Source of the DNA: Micrococcaceae bacterium Sec5.1
GTDB taxonomy: Bacteria; Actinomycetota; Actinomycetes; Actinomycetales; Micrococcaceae
NCBI GenBank assembly: GCA_039636795.1
Contig: CP143430.1
Coordinates: forward strand, 1,860,001-1,924,000
DNA length: 64,000 nucleotides
Direction of reading: 5' to 3'
Below, piece by piece: positions 43,072-53,123 of this stretch. A program made the position numbers and the translations under genes. How positions within the stretch are numbered: the first letter of the stretch is position 1; each line of letters opens with the position of its first letter. The notes under the pieces were generated by a model. That model was not told where the DNA came from, did not search any database, and worked only from the letters and a program-made list of their open reading frames with translations.

Positions 43072-43680
43072 ATGACCGACGACCTCACCGACGACGCATC
43101 GCGGCCGGCACTTCCCGTCCGACGCAAATGGCGTCCTGCAATGATCTGGCTCTTTGCGGGTTTTGCAGTTTTTGCCTACGCCTTTGACCAGCTCACCAAG
43201 CTTTGGGTGACCAGCACCATGACAGAAGGTGAGCGTATTCCAGTGCTGCCACCGTTGCTGCACTGGTACTACATCCGCAATTCCGGGGCTGCCTTTTCCA
43301 TTGGTGAGAATGTCACATGGGTCTTCACGATCGTCATGGCCGGGGTTTCCGTTGCCATTCTTTTGCAGTTGCGGCGGCTCGGCTCCGCCTGGTGGGCATT
43401 GTCGCTTGGGCTGCTGCTCGGTGGCGCATTGGGCAATCTGACGGATCGATTGTTCCGTGAACCGTCCTTTGCCATGGGTCATGTGGTGGATTTCATCCAG
43501 GTACCGAACTTTGCCATCTTCAACATCGCCGACTCAGCCGTGGTGTCCGGCGTTGTGATCATTTGCCTGCTGACCCTGCGCGGGGTGGGCATGGACGGCA
43601 CCCGGCAAGTGGCAGCACCAAAAACAGCCAAGCCAGCCGAGCCCGCTGGGGGCTCCAATGAGGAGAGCGTCGGTGAGTGA
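43072..43680 (+). CDS. lspA: Lipoprotein signal peptidase (signal peptidase II)
   Basis: 202 residues. Four transmembrane helices are visible. The family motifs are [28 protein letters not shown], and the two catalytic aspartates in GHVVDFIQV and FNIADSAV. It cleaves lipoprotein signal peptides after lipidation and would process the lipoprotein encoded at 20465-21031. The N-terminal and C-terminal tails are polar. The last bases overlap the start of the pseudouridine synthase gene. Confidence 0.94.
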   Translation: MTDDLTDDASRPALPVRRKWRPAMIWLFAGFAVFAYAFDQLTKLWVTSTMTEGERIPVLPPLLHWYYIRNSGAAFSIGENVTWVFTIVMAGVSVAILLQLRRLGSAWWALSLGLLLGGALGNLTDRLFREPSFAMGHVVDFIQVPNFAIFNIADSAVVSGVVIICLLTLRGVGMDGTRQVAAPKTAKPAEPAGGSNEESVGE

Positions 43681-44599
43681 GTCGCTTGTGGTGCCTGAGG
43701 ACCTTGCAGGAGCGCGGGCTGACGCTGGACTTGCACGTTTGCTGGACATTTCCCGTTCTGCTGCGGCACTGCTGATTGCCGAAGGCAACGTCACCAGTGG
43801 CGGTGCGGCTCTCGGCAAATCGGCAAAGCTTGTTGCGGGCGCGGTGTTGGACGTCACGGTTCCCGAGCGGCCGGATCCCCTGGAAGTCGTGGAGGAAGTT
43901 GTGGAAGGCTTGAAGATCCTGTTGGATGACGAGGAATTCGTCGTCATCGACAAGCCAGTGGGAGTAGCGGCGCATCCGTCGCCGGGCTGGGTGGGACCCA
44001 CGGTGGTCGGCGGCCTGGCTGGAGCCGGGTACCGGATTTCGACGTCGGGAGCACCCGAGCGTGCGGGCATTGTCCACAGGCTCGACGTCGGCACTTCCGG
44101 CGTGATGGTTGTGGCTAAGACGGAGCATGCTTACACGGTCCTCAAAAGGGCTTTCAAGGAGCGGACGGTGGACAAGGTCTACCACGCGGTTGTCCAAGGA
44201 CTTCCGGATCCACTTGAGGGCACTATTGATGCCCCGATCGGCCGCCACCCTGGCCACGACTGGCGCTTTGCAGTTATAGAAGACGGCCGGCCCTCGGTGA
44301 CCCACTACGAGGTTCTGGAAGCCTTTGGTAAAGCTACGTTGGTGGAGGTGCACCTGGAAACGGGCCGGACGCACCAGATCAGGGTCCACTTCTCTGCTTT
44401 GCGGCACCCTTGCGCCGGCGATCTCACCTACGGTGCTGATCCCCGTCTCGCAGCAAACTTGGGACTCACCCGACAGTGGCTTCATGCACGGCAACTGGGC
44501 TTCACGCACCCGCGGACCGGCGAGTGGGTGGAAGTCACCAGCGACTACCCAGCGGACCTTCAATACGCCTTGGACCTGCTGGCCACGGGCTCAGCCTAG
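43673..44599 (+). CDS. RluD/RluA-family pseudouridine synthase
   Basis: 308 residues from the GTG at 43673, seven bases after GAGGAG and overlapping the lspA stop by eight bases. An S4-like RNA-binding N-domain (about 5-65) precedes the catalytic domain with [16 protein letters not shown], whose aspartate is the nucleophile, and [12 protein letters not shown]. It converts uridine to pseudouridine, most likely in helix 69 of 23S rRNA by family. The lspA-rluD pair is common in actinobacteria. Confidence 0.92.
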   Translation: MSESLVVPEDLAGARADAGLARLLDISRSAAALLIAEGNVTSGGAALGKSAKLVAGAVLDVTVPERPDPLEVVEEVVEGLKILLDDEEFVVIDKPVGVAAHPSPGWVGPTVVGGLAGAGYRISTSGAPERAGIVHRLDVGTSGVMVVAKTEHAYTVLKRAFKERTVDKVYHAVVQGLPDPLEGTIDAPIGRHPGHDWRFAVIEDGRPSVTHYEVLEAFGKATLVEVHLETGRTHQIRVHFSALRHPCAGDLTYGADPRLAANLGLTRQWLHARQLGFTHPRTGEWVEVTSDYPADLQYALDLLATGSA

Positions 44600-44656
44600 G
44601 CAACCCTTCCGGGCCGGCCCGGTCCAAGGTTCCCTATTTTGTCGGAGGCGGGACGG

Positions 44657-44662
44657 TAGACT
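44657..44662 (+). promoter_or_regulatory. -10 element TAGACT, leaderless start of dnaE
   Basis: TAGACT ends six bases before GTG 44669, favouring it over the adjacent in-frame GTG at 44666. No Shine-Dalgarno is present. Confidence 0.58.
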
Positions 44663-44668
44663 GTCGTG

Positions 44669-47600
44669 GTGACTTCCAGCAATGATTCGTTCGTCCATCT
44701 GCACACCCACACCGAATACTCCATGCTGGATGGAGCGGCCCGCCTGGGTGAGCTGTTCGATGAAACCGAACGCCTGGGCATGCCGGCCCTGGCTACCACT
44801 GACCATGGCTACCTCTTTGGTGCGTTCGACTTCTGGCGCAAGGCCACGGACAAGGGCATCAAGCCGATCATCGGCGTCGAGGCCTATGTGACCCCGGGTA
44901 CTGCCCGCGGGGATAAGGAGCGCGTTCGCTGGGGCGACGAAAGCCAGCGTAAGGACGATGTCTCTGGTGGTGGCTCGTATACCCACATGACGCTCCTGAG
45001 TTACAACAACGTCGGCATGAGGAACCTGTTCAGGGCCTCGTCCATCGCATCGCTGGATTCTGTCTTTGGTAAGTGGCCGCGGCTGGACCGGGAATTGCTC
45101 AATACGTACTCCGAAGGGCTCATTGCGACTACCGGTTGCCCTTCCGGGGAAGTCCAGACCAAGCTGCGGCTCGGCCTTTACCGCGAGGCTGTCGAAGCCG
45201 CCGCAGAGTTCCGCGACATTTTTGGGGCGGAAAACTACTTCTGCGAACTGATGGACCACGGGCTGGACATTGAACGGCGCGTTACCGGGGATCTCCTGCG
45301 CCTTGCCAAGGAGCTCAACCTCCCGCTGGTGGCCACCAATGACCTCCACTACACGCATGAACACGATGCCAAGGCCCACGAAGCTTTGTTGGCCATCCAG
45401 TCCGGCTCCACGCTCCTGGAACCGACGTACGACAACGGCGGCTCCCGCTTCGCCTTCTCGGGCAGTGGCTACTACCTGAAATCTCCGCAGGAAATGCGGG
45501 AGCTGTTCCGCGATCACCCGGAGGCCTGCGATAACACGCTGCTCATCGCCGAGCGCTGCGAGGTTTCGTTCAACACGGGCGCCAACTACATGCCGCGCTT
45601 CCCTTGTCCTCCCGGGGAAGACGAGACCTCTTGGCTGGTCAAGGAAGTAGACACCGGCCTTAAGTACCGCTATCCCCAAGGCATTCCGGACAATGTCCGC
45701 AAGCAGGCTGACTACGAACTCGGGGTCATTACCTCCATGGGCTTCCCCGGGTACTTCTTGGTGGTCGCCGACTTCATCAACTGGGCCAAGAACAACGGGA
45801 TCCGTGTTGGTCCGGGGCGTGGTTCCGGTGCAGGTTCCATGGTGGCCTACGCCATGCGTATTACTGACCTTGATCCGCTCCAGCACGGCCTGATCTTCGA
45901 GCGCTTCCTCAACCCGGATCGCGTTTCCATGCCCGACTTCGACGTCGACTTCGATGATCGCCGTCGCTCCGAGGTGATCGACTACGTCACCAAGAAGTAC
46001 GGCGACGAGCGCGTGGCGATGATCGTCACCTATGGAACCATCAAGACCAAGCAGGCGCTCAAGGACTCCTCCCGTGTGCTTGGCTACCCGTTCAGTATGG
46101 GCGAGCAGCTGACCAAGGCACTCCCGCCGGCGGTCATGGCCAAGGACATTCCCTTGGCGGACATCCAGAACCCGGAATCCAAGCGCTACAGCGAAGCGGG
46201 AGATTTCCGCCAGCTGATCGCCACCGATCCCGAGGCCGCCAAAGTCTTCGAGACCGCGCTGGGTATTGAGGGACTGAAGCGCCAGTGGGGTGTTCACGCG
46301 GCGGGCGTCATCATGTCCTCGGATCCCATCATCGACGTCATTCCTGTCATGCGCCGTTTCCAGGACGGCCAGGTCATCACCCAGTTCGATTATCCGACGT
46401 CCGAAGGCCTCGGCCTGATCAAGATGGACTTCCTGGGCCTCCGAAACCTGACGATCATTTCGGATGCCCTGGAAAACATCAAGATGAACCGCGGCGTTGA
46501 CCTGGACCTGGAAAACCTGGAACTCGACGATGCTGCATCGTATGAGCTCCTGGCGCGCGGTGACACCTTGGGTGTGTTCCAGCTCGATGGTGGACCCATG
46601 CGGTCCCTCCTCAAGCTCATGAAGCCTGACAACTTTGAAGATATCTCCGCAGTTCTCGCGTTGTACCGGCCTGGACCCATGGGCGCCAACGCCCACACCG
46701 ACTACGCCCTGCGCAAAAACGGGATCCAGGAAGTAATTCCCATCCACCCGGAGTTGGAAGAGCCGCTCAAGGAAATCCTGGGTGGGACCTTCGGCCTGAT
46801 TGTGTACCAGGAACAGGTTATGGCCGTGGCGCAGAAGCTTGCCGGCTACTCGCTGGGCCAAGCCGACATCCTGCGCCGTGCCATGGGCAAGAAGAAGAAA
46901 TCGGAGCTGGACAAGCAGTTCGCCGGCTTCTCCCAAGGCATGCAGGACAACGGCTACTCCATGGCCGCCGTCAAAACGCTCTGGGACATTCTGCTTCCGT
47001 TCTCCGACTACGCCTTCAATAAAGCGCACTCGGCCGCTTACGGGGTCATTTCTTACTGGACTGCCTACTTGAAGGCACACTATGCGCCCGAGTATATGGC
47101 TGCCCTCCTCACGTCCGTTGGTGATGACAAGGACAAGTCCGCTATCTACCTCAACGAGTGCCGCCGGATGGGCATCACCGTTCTTCCGCCGGATGTCAAT
47201 GAATCCTCGTTGAACTTCACTCCCGTGGGAACGGACATCCGCTTCGGCATGGGGGCCATCCGAAACGTCGGCGTGAACGTGGTGGAAGCCATGGTCTCTG
47301 CACGGACTACGGAAGGCAACTACACATCCTTCAAGGACTTCCTGATGAAGGTCCCTGCAGTTGTCTGCAACAAGCGCACCATCGAATCCTTGATCAAGGC
47401 TGGCGCTTTCGACTCACTGGGACACCATCGCCGTGCTTTGGCCATGATCCATGAAGAGGCCATCGACTCCGTCATCACACTCAAGCGCAACGAGGCAATC
47501 GGCCAGTTCGATCTGTTCGCCGGTTTCGAGGACCAGGAACCTGAAGCTTCGCTGACCACGGAAATTCCGGACCTCCCCGAATGGGAGAAGAAGGACAAGC

Positions 47601-48226
47601 TGTCCTTCGAGCGCGACATGCTGGGTCTCTATGTTTCGGACCACCCCTTGCAGGGCTTGGAAGGCGTCCTCAGCCAGCATGCGGAGCAGTCCATTACTTC
47701 CATCATTGCCGAGGACGGACCGCACGACGGCGCGATTGTCACCATCGCGGGCATGATCACGTCGTTGAGCCGCAGGATCGCCAAGGCCAGTGGCAACGCC
47801 TACGCCCGTGCCGAGATTGAAGACCTGGGCGGCTCCATGGAGGTCATGTTCTTCGGTCAGGTGTACGGGCCCATCGCTTCCGTCCTGGCTGAAGACTTAA
47901 TCGTGGTGGTCAAGGGGCGCCTGCAGCGCAGGGATGATGGAGCCGTGACGCTGAACTGCATGGAACTCTCGGTGCCGGACCTCAGTGAGAGCGTGAACGG
48001 ACCGGTGGTGATCACCATTCCAACGTTCAAGGCCACCGAGGCAGTGGTTACCGACCTTCGGGATGTGCTGCGGACACATCGGGGCAACTCCGAGGTGCGG
48101 CTTAAGCTCATGGGGGACACCAAAGTGGAGGTCATGGGGCTTCCCGTGCACATGAGGGTCAACCCCAGCCCATCGCTCTTCGGTGACCTGAAAGTGCTGC
48201 TGGGTCCGGCCTGCCTGGATAATTAG
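44669..48226 (+). CDS. dnaE: DNA polymerase III alpha subunit
   Basis: 1185 residues, the normal size. An N-terminal PHP domain (VHLHTHTEYSMLDG) is followed by the palm with the catalytic aspartates in MPDFDVDFDDRRR (about residue 420), the thumb and fingers (YQEQVMAVAQKLAGYS, KKKKSELD), a helix-hairpin-helix region and a C-terminal OB fold (about 1010-1110). It is the replicative polymerase (DnaE1 type). The PHP histidines are intact (HTH, DHGY), consistent with proofreading activity in actinobacterial DnaE1. The gene stands alone and converges on the flavin reductase gene, ten bases away. Confidence 0.97.
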   Translation: MTSSNDSFVHLHTHTEYSMLDGAARLGELFDETERLGMPALATTDHGYLFGAFDFWRKATDKGIKPIIGVEAYVTPGTARGDKERVRWGDESQRKDDVSGGGSYTHMTLLSYNNVGMRNLFRASSIASLDSVFGKWPRLDRELLNTYSEGLIATTGCPSGEVQTKLRLGLYREAVEAAAEFRDIFGAENYFCELMDHGLDIERRVTGDLLRLAKELNLPLVATNDLHYTHEHDAKAHEALLAIQSGSTLLEPTYDNGGSRFAFSGSGYYLKSPQEMRELFRDHPEACDNTLLIAERCEVSFNTGANYMPRFPCPPGEDETSWLVKEVDTGLKYRYPQGIPDNVRKQADYELGVITSMGFPGYFLVVADFINWAKNNGIRVGPGRGSGAGSMVAYAMRITDLDPLQHGLIFERFLNPDRVSMPDFDVDFDDRRRSEVIDYVTKKYGDERVAMIVTYGTIKTKQALKDSSRVLGYPFSMGEQLTKALPPAVMAKDIPLADIQNPESKRYSEAGDFRQLIATDPEAAKVFETALGIEGLKRQWGVHAAGVIMSSDPIIDVIPVMRRFQDGQVITQFDYPTSEGLGLIKMDFLGLRNLTIISDALENIKMNRGVDLDLENLELDDAASYELLARGDTLGVFQLDGGPMRSLLKLMKPDNFEDISAVLALYRPGPMGANAHTDYALRKNGIQEVIPIHPELEEPLKEILGGTFGLIVYQEQVMAVAQKLAGYSLGQADILRRAMGKKKKSELDKQFAGFSQGMQDNGYSMAAVKTLWDILLPFSDYAFNKAHSAAYGVISYWTAYLKAHYAPEYMAALLTSVGDDKDKSAIYLNECRRMGITVLPPDVNESSLNFTPVGTDIRFGMGAIRNVGVNVVEAMVSARTTEGNYTSFKDFLMKVPAVVCNKRTIESLIKAGAFDSLGHHRRALAMIHEEAIDSVITLKRNEAIGQFDLFAGFEDQEPEASLTTEIPDLPEWEKKDKLSFERDMLGLYVSDHPLQGLEGVLSQHAEQSITSIIAEDGPHDGAIVTIAGMITSLSRRIAKASGNAYARAEIEDLGGSMEVMFFGQVYGPIASVLAEDLIVVVKGRLQRRDDGAVTLNCMELSVPDLSESVNGPVVITIPTFKATEAVVTDLRDVLRTHRGNSEVRLKLMGDTKVEVMGLPVHMRVNPSPSLFGDLKVLLGPACLDN

Positions 48227-48235
48227 TCCAGTGGG

Positions 48236-48736
48236 CTAGATTTCGTAGTCGAGGGGCCTCGGCTGGCTATAGCCGCCACCGTGATACAGCAGGGGAGCGC
48301 CGTCGTCGCCCACCTGGCCGTCGACGACCTCCACGACCACCACGGCATTGTTCTCAAACGACAACCGCATTTGGATCTTTCCCACCAGCCAACCTGCTAC
48401 GTCCTTGAGAATGGGCACATCGTAAGGACCTGGCTCCCAGTGGTCGCCTTCGAAGCGGTCCCGTGTCTTGGCGAAGCGATCTGCCAGCGCCTGGTTCTCC
48501 AGTCCGAGCATGTGCACGCCAATGTAGTTGGCATTGGCGATGGCCGGCCAGGAACTTGAGCTTCGGGCCATGTTGAAGGTGAAACGTGGCGGCTCGGCGG
48601 ACAGGGATGCAACGGAGGTGGCAGTGAAGCCAAAAGGCTTGCCATTCAGGTTGGCTGTGATGATGGCCACCCCGGCGGCATGGCGGCGAAACATTTCCCT
48701 GAACGTCTTTTCGAAGCCGGATAGTTCGCTTGCCAC
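48236..48736 (-). CDS. Flavin reductase family protein
   Basis: 166 residues from the GTG at 48736, nine bases after AGGAGA. The FMN-binding split-barrel fold is shown by FREMFRRHAAGVAIITA, GFTATSVASLSAEPP and NYIGVHMLG. Members reduce FMN or FAD with NAD(P)H to supply two-component monooxygenases. The fold ends in GGGYSQ with a variable tail. No partner monooxygenase is adjacent, so the electron acceptor is unknown. It is divergent from the membrane protein at 48851. Confidence 0.85.
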   Translation of the reverse strand: MASELSGFEKTFREMFRRHAAGVAIITANLNGKPFGFTATSVASLSAEPPRFTFNMARSSSSWPAIANANYIGVHMLGLENQALADRFAKTRDRFEGDHWEPGPYDVPILKDVAGWLVGKIQMRLSFENNAVVVVEVVDGQVGDDGAPLLYHGGGYSQPRPLDYEI

Positions 48737-48837
48737 GTTGATGAATCTCCTGGAACTGGGTCGGGGGCGTCTTTCTCTCAGGGTATTCCTCCCTGTGCCC
48801 CACTTCTCCATTTTAATGAGCACACACGAACCTTTGT

Positions 48838-48843
48838 TAATGT
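48838..48843 (+). promoter_or_regulatory. -10 element TAATGT, leaderless start
   Basis: TAATGT ends seven bases before ATG 48851. It overlaps the alternative in-frame GTG at 48842, which therefore should not be the start. Confidence 0.5.
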
Positions 48844-48850
48844 GAGTTCC

Positions 48851-49381
48851 ATGACTGAGCCCACTGTGCACGTTCCCGCGGAAGTCCAGACCGACGCCGC
48901 AACTCCCCGGCGTTCGCGGGACGCCCTGTGGCTTGTCCTGCCGGCGGCATCGGGGGTAGCCATAGGCATTCTCTGGTGGATCCTGGCCCCGGGCGGGGGG
49001 AACCTGGTTTCGGGCAACCCCGATCTGGCAAATCCTGCCAACCCGGCTTCGTGGCTGCCGCGCGATCTGGCCCTTGCCGCCCTGATGTTGGTGGCCGGGT
49101 GTGTCACTGGCCTCTTGCTCGACGGAAAGCTCCAGGGGACTGGGGTCGGCAGGCGGCTGGCCTTGGCACTGGCAGGGGGAGCCGCCGGCGCTGCGGTTGC
49201 CTGGGTGGTTGGCTTGGTTGCAGGGCAGCTGTGGGGCCCCGCTCCGGATCCTTCACTGGGTGCGGAATACGGTTTCACCCTCCGCTCGTACGCCGTCCTC
49301 GTCTTGTGGCCGGGCGCCATCGCCTTCGTGACGTTCGTACTTGCGCTGTTCGGGGTTCTTTCCAGGAAGCCCGTAAAATAG
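48851..49381 (+). CDS. Uncharacterised four-helix membrane protein
   Basis: 176 residues from the ATG at 48851. Four hydrophobic helices are visible: about 26-46, 70-91, 102-125 and 147-170. The loop between the first two ([19 protein letters not shown]) is polar and probably outside. No enzymatic motif is present. It resembles short actinobacterial membrane proteins of the DUF2567 type, from memory only. It ends four bases before hisD, whose -10 element overlaps the end of this gene. Function unknown. Confidence 0.7.
   Translation: MTEPTVHVPAEVQTDAATPRRSRDALWLVLPAASGVAIGILWWILAPGGGNLVSGNPDLANPANPASWLPRDLALAALMLVAGCVTGLLLDGKLQGTGVGRRLALALAGGAAGAAVAWVVGLVAGQLWGPAPDPSLGAEYGFTLRSYAVLVLWPGAIAFVTFVLALFGVLSRKPVK
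49374..49379 (+). promoter_or_regulatory. -10 element TAAAAT, leaderless start of hisD
   Basis: TAAAAT lies in the last codons of the preceding gene and ends six bases before GTG 49386. Confidence 0.6.
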
Positions 49382-49385
49382 GCGG

Positions 49386-50759
49386 GTGACCACTTCTTCG
49401 GATACTTCCGCCCCTGCCACTGCATCCTTGAATTTCCGCAGTATCGATTTCCGCGGCCGCCACCTCTCCCTGGCTGAGCTGCGCGCCGCGGTACCCAGGG
49501 CCAAGCATCAGACGATGGCCGATGCGGAGCAGAAGGTCCTGGACATTATGGGAGCTGTTCGTAGCCGTGGCTTCGCCGCGCTGACGGAACTTGCAAGGAC
49601 CTTCGACGGCGTTGAACAGTCCCACCCGCGTGTGCCGGTGGACGCACTTGCCAAGGCCCTTGCTGACATTGATCTCACTGTCCGTGCCGCGCTGGAAGAG
49701 TCCATCAGCCGGGCCAGACAGTTCGCCGATCAGCAGCGTCCAGCAAATGTTGACGTCGCTTTGGCTGATGGTGCGGTTGTCAGCCAGAACTGGATTCCCG
49801 TGGGGCGTGTTGGGCTGTATGTTCCCGGCGGCCTCGCGCCCTTGGCCTCCTCGGTGATCATGAACGTTGTTCCCGCGGTGGCTGCGGGTGTCGAATCCAT
49901 CGCTCTGGCTTCACCGCCCCAAAAGGACTTCGGCGGCCTCCCGCACCCTACAATCCTTGCGGCGGCAGCGCTGCTGGGCATCGATGAGGTCTATGCAATT
50001 GGCGGTGCCCAGGCAATCATTTCGTTTGCCTACGGCATCCCCGGTTCGGAGGGAGTGCCTCCTATCGAGCCTGTGGATCTCGTCACCGGGCCTGGCAATA
50101 TTTTCGTCGCCACTGCCAAGAGGCTGGTGAAGGGAGTCGTTGGCATCGATTCCGAGGCGGGGACTACCGAGATCGCTATCTTGGCCGATTCCACTGCCCA
50201 GCCCGCGCTCGTGGCTGCCGATCTCATCAGCCAGGCGGAGCACGATCCCAAAGCCGCCTCTGTCCTGGTGACGGACTCCGCTGACCTGGCGGACGCCGTC
50301 GTGGGTGAATTGGCACGGCAAGCAGCCGCCACGAAGCACAGCGCACGCGTCCTTGAGGCACTCTCCGGTCCGCAATCGGGTGTAGTGCTGGTGGATGACC
50401 TGGAACAGGCGATTGCCGTGTGCAATGCCTACGCCGCTGAACACCTTGAGATCATGACGGCGGACGCACCGGCGGTGGCGGCGCGGATCCGCAACGCGGG
50501 CGCCATTTTCGTGGGGGATTACAGTCCCGTGAGCCTTGGCGATTATTGTGCCGGATCCAACCACGTGCTGCCCACCAGCGGCACTGCTGCCTTCTCCTCG
50601 GGGCTGAACGTCACCACCTTCCTGCGCGCAGTGCAGGTCATCAACTACAACCGTGCGGCTCTGGAACAGGTCAGCGGCCACATCGTGAGTTTGGCCGGGG
50701 CCGAGGACCTTCCAGGCCATGGGGATGCAGTCAGGATCCGCTTCAGCGGGCAACGCTGA
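49386..50759 (+). CDS. hisD: Histidinol dehydrogenase
   Basis: 457 residues. HisD markers are [42 protein letters not shown], and EHLEIMT with the C-terminal histidine segment SGHIVSLAG. It is a zinc enzyme that oxidises L-histidinol to L-histidine in two NAD-dependent steps. No other his gene follows; the next gene is nrdR, after a terminator-like hairpin. Confidence 0.95.
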   Translation: MTTSSDTSAPATASLNFRSIDFRGRHLSLAELRAAVPRAKHQTMADAEQKVLDIMGAVRSRGFAALTELARTFDGVEQSHPRVPVDALAKALADIDLTVRAALEESISRARQFADQQRPANVDVALADGAVVSQNWIPVGRVGLYVPGGLAPLASSVIMNVVPAVAAGVESIALASPPQKDFGGLPHPTILAAAALLGIDEVYAIGGAQAIISFAYGIPGSEGVPPIEPVDLVTGPGNIFVATAKRLVKGVVGIDSEAGTTEIAILADSTAQPALVAADLISQAEHDPKAASVLVTDSADLADAVVGELARQAAATKHSARVLEALSGPQSGVVLVDDLEQAIAVCNAYAAEHLEIMTADAPAVAARIRNAGAIFVGDYSPVSLGDYCAGSNHVLPTSGTAAFSSGLNVTTFLRAVQVINYNRAALEQVSGHIVSLAGAEDLPGHGDAVRIRFSGQR

Positions 50760-50793
50760 CATCGAAACCAGCAGGGTAAACGGGACCTGACCA

Positions 50794-50825
50794 CAACATA
50801 TACGGGTCAACACCACTACATGTAG
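50794..50825. promoter_or_regulatory. Possible pair of NrdR boxes
   Basis: CAACATATAC (50794-50803) and the palindrome CTACATGTAG (50816-50825) resemble the core CWATATATWG of NrdR boxes and are 22 bases apart, two helix turns. They lie 129-160 bases before nrdR. The usual spacing is about 31, so the call is tentative. Confidence 0.4.
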
Positions 50826-50836
50826 TAATTACAAGC

Positions 50837-50866
50837 TTGTCATTACGGTGTCATCGAACGTAAACT
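50837..50866 (+). promoter_or_regulatory. nrdR promoter
   Basis: TTGTCA (50837-50842) and TAAACT (50861-50866), 18-base spacer. It is just downstream of the putative NrdR boxes. Confidence 0.6.
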
Positions 50867-50896
50867 GGTGCCGGAAGAGAATCTTCCGGCACCTTT
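50867..50896 (+). terminator. Hairpin between hisD and nrdR
   Basis: GGTGCCGGAAGA (50867-50878) pairs perfectly with TCTTCCGGCACC (50882-50893), followed by only TTT. It likely ends hisD transcription; the nrdR transcript would start inside its left arm. Confidence 0.65.
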
Positions 50897-50953
50897 GCGT
50901 TTCCGGCACACTGCCGCTCGGACGTGGGCCGGAGCTGATCAGGGAGGCCCAGC

Positions 50954-51475
50954 GTGTACTGTCCGTTCTGCCGGAATCCTGACTCACGCGTCGTTGACAG
51001 CCGCATGGCCGACGACGGAACTTCCATCCGGCGCCGCCGGCAATGCCCTGAATGCGGGCGACGCTTCACCACGGTGGAAACCACCAGCCTGTCCGTCATC
51101 AAGCGCTCAGGAGTCGGGGAGCCGTTCAGCCGTATCAAGGTCATCAGCGGTGTGCGCAAAGCGTGCCAAGGCCGCCCTGTCACCGAAGACGATCTCGCCA
51201 TGCTGGCGCAGGAAGTCGAGGAGAACATCCGCTCTTCGGGTGCCGCTGAAATTGACGCCCACGAAGTAGGCCTGGCCATTCTCGGTCCGTTGCGGAAACT
51301 GGATGAGGTGGCATACCTGCGATTCGCCAGCGTCTATCAAGCATTCGAGTCACTCGAAGACTTCGAATCCGCAATATCCTTGCTGCGGCATGAGGCCGAG
51401 GCGCACGCAAAGGCCGGGACCCACGCCAAAGCCGGGGCCAAGGAAGCCAAAGGTTCCGAGAAAAGCCAGCTCTAG
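50954..51475 (+). CDS. nrdR: Transcriptional repressor NrdR
   Basis: 173 residues from a GTG 12 bases after GGGAGG. A zinc ribbon (CPFC at 3-6 and CPEC at 31-34, with RRRRQC and RFTTVE) is followed by an ATP-cone domain (about 46-136, VIKRSG and [11 protein letters not shown]). NrdR senses ATP/dATP and represses ribonucleotide reductase genes at paired boxes. No nrd gene is adjacent in the window. The last 25 residues are a Lys/Ala/Glu-rich tail ([17 protein letters not shown]). The gene ends overlapping the convergent SDR gene by four bases. Confidence 0.95.
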   Translation: MYCPFCRNPDSRVVDSRMADDGTSIRRRRQCPECGRRFTTVETTSLSVIKRSGVGEPFSRIKVISGVRKACQGRPVTEDDLAMLAQEVEENIRSSGAAEIDAHEVGLAILGPLRKLDEVAYLRFASVYQAFESLEDFESAISLLRHEAEAHAKAGTHAKAGAKEAKGSEKSQL

Positions 51476-52239
51476 CGGCCGCCTGATACGGGGAGGACCG
51501 CTCCAGTAATGTAGCCGGCCTCACCGGACATTAGCCACATCACAGCCGCAGCCACCTCTTCAGGTTCGGCGCCGCGGCCCATGGGAATGGTCGGATTGAG
51601 CCTCTCTACGCGGTCGGGCATTCCTGCAGCTGCGTGGAGTCCGGTGTTGGTACTGCCCGGAGCCACGGCGTTGACACGAATGCCCTGCTTTGCCACTTCC
51701 GCGGCCAGGCCCACCGTCAAAACGTCCACGGCGCCTTTCGACGCCGCATAGTGAACCCATGTCCCTGGGGAGCCTGCTTTTGTCGCCGTCGAGGAGATGT
51801 TGATGATCGAACCACCAGGGCCGCCGTTCTCGGTAGAGAGTCTCCGAACCGCTTCCTGGCACATGAAGATCATGCCAGCGACGTTCACGTCCACGACACG
51901 CTGCACTGTCTCGGCAGGCACGTCGGCAAGTGTTCCAATGAGGTTGCCGGTAATGGCCGCGTTGTTGATGACCGCTGTTACAGGACCCCACGCTGCGGCT
52001 GCGTCGAACAAACGCCCGACGTCGGCGGGCTGGCTGACGTCGCCCTGCACGGCCACTGCCTTGCCCCCTTGTGCCTGGATGTCCTTGACCACTGCATCAG
52101 CACCCTCGGCATCCAAGGAGTAGTTGACCACGACGCCATATCCGGAACGTGCCGCCGCGTTTGCAACTGCCGCGCCGATTCCGCGGCTGGCACCCGTGAC
52201 GATCGCGATTCCGGCTATGGCGTCGTTGTCCACAGTCAC
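51472..52239 (-). CDS. Short-chain dehydrogenase/reductase
   Basis: 255 residues from the GTG at 52239 (a second GTG is two codons later). The Rossmann motif [15 protein letters not shown] and the catalytic YAASK with its upstream serine (ISSTAT) are intact, followed by GAVLPVSGG at the end, typical of the classical SDR family. It resembles 3-oxoacyl-ACP/glucose dehydrogenase-type enzymes, and the substrate cannot be named. It starts seven bases after the ppgK stop and may be co-transcribed with ppgK. Confidence 0.85.
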   Translation of the reverse strand: MTVDNDAIAGIAIVTGASRGIGAAVANAAARSGYGVVVNYSLDAEGADAVVKDIQAQGGKAVAVQGDVSQPADVGRLFDAAAAWGPVTAVINNAAITGNLIGTLADVPAETVQRVVDVNVAGMIFMCQEAVRRLSTENGGPGGSIINISSTATKAGSPGTWVHYAASKGAVDVLTVGLAAEVAKQGIRVNAVAPGSTNTGLHAAAGMPDRVERLNPTIPMGRGAEPEEVAAAVMWLMSGEAGYITGAVLPVSGGR

Positions 52240-52246
52240 CCTGCGG

Positions 52247-53083
52247 CTACTTGGCGAGTTTGTGGTGCAAGGCGACCTCAAGGGCGGCGCCCACGATGCC
52301 GGCGTCGTTCTTTAACTTGGCTGTGACAATGTTGGTGCGCAATTTCAGGTGCGGGAAATATTCATCGGAGCGCTTGGAGATGCCGCCGCCGATAATGAAA
52401 AGTTCTGGGGAGAACAGGAACTCTACGTGCTGCAGGTAGCGGTTGAGCAGCACGCCATACTCGTCCCAGCTCAGCCCATCGCGTTCGCGGGCCACGGCTG
52501 ATGCCTTGGTTTCGGCGTCGAATCCGTCCACCTCGAGGTGGCCGAGCTCGGCGTTGGGAACCAATTGACCATTGAAAATGAAGGCGGAGCCGATGCCGGT
52601 GCCGAGCGTGATGACCAGGACGGTGCCGTCCACGCCCTCGCCGGCGCCATAGCGGGCCTCTGCGAGACCTGCTGCGTCGGCATCGTTGATAACCTCAACC
52701 GGCCGACCCAGCCGCTCAGTAAACTTCTTGTCGATGTCCGTGTCAAGCCAGGACTTATCCACATTCGCAGCGGAGTGGACCACACCGTGCTGGATAATGC
52801 CCGGGAAGGTGACACCCACTGGCGAATCAGCGGCAGGGGCGTCGGGGCGGCTGGAAAGTTCTTTAACGATCTCGGCCACCACTTCGGCAACTGCCTCGGG
52901 GGTAGCCGGCTGCGGCGTGGGAACGCGGAAGCGTTCGCCGATCAGCTTGCCCTTCTTCAGGTCGACGATGCCGCCTTTGATGCCCGTGCCGCCGATATCG
53001 ATTCCGATCAGCGGAGGGTTCTTGTGGGTCTTCTCATCCTTCTTGGACAATGCATTTCCGATCATGGCAGGAGGGGTGGGCAT
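52247..53083 (-). CDS. ppgK: Polyphosphate glucokinase
   Basis: 278 residues. The ROK/PpgK hallmarks are [18 protein letters not shown] (phosphate loop), [16 protein letters not shown] with the catalytic Asp, [11 protein letters not shown], and ELGHLEVDG. The zinc-cysteine motif of the ATP-type ROK gene at 9433 is missing, as usual for PpgK, which uses polyphosphate (and ATP) to phosphorylate glucose. ATG at 53083 is used; another ATG at 53065 is possible. No clear ribosome site precedes either. Confidence 0.93.
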   Translation of the reverse strand: MPTPPAMIGNALSKKDEKTHKNPPLIGIDIGGTGIKGGIVDLKKGKLIGERFRVPTPQPATPEAVAEVVAEIVKELSSRPDAPAADSPVGVTFPGIIQHGVVHSAANVDKSWLDTDIDKKFTERLGRPVEVINDADAAGLAEARYGAGEGVDGTVLVITLGTGIGSAFIFNGQLVPNAELGHLEVDGFDAETKASAVARERDGLSWDEYGVLLNRYLQHVEFLFSPELFIIGGGISKRSDEYFPHLKLRTNIVTAKLKNDAGIVGAALEVALHHKLAK

Positions 53084-53123
53084 GGCGCAGCCGCCCGCGG
53101 CTGCGATGGACCTTCCAGACAGC

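Noticed and set aside
44591..47080. 829-codon open frame antisense to dnaE
   Set aside because: Fully opposite dnaE motifs; composition typical of an antisense shadow, no recognisable domain.
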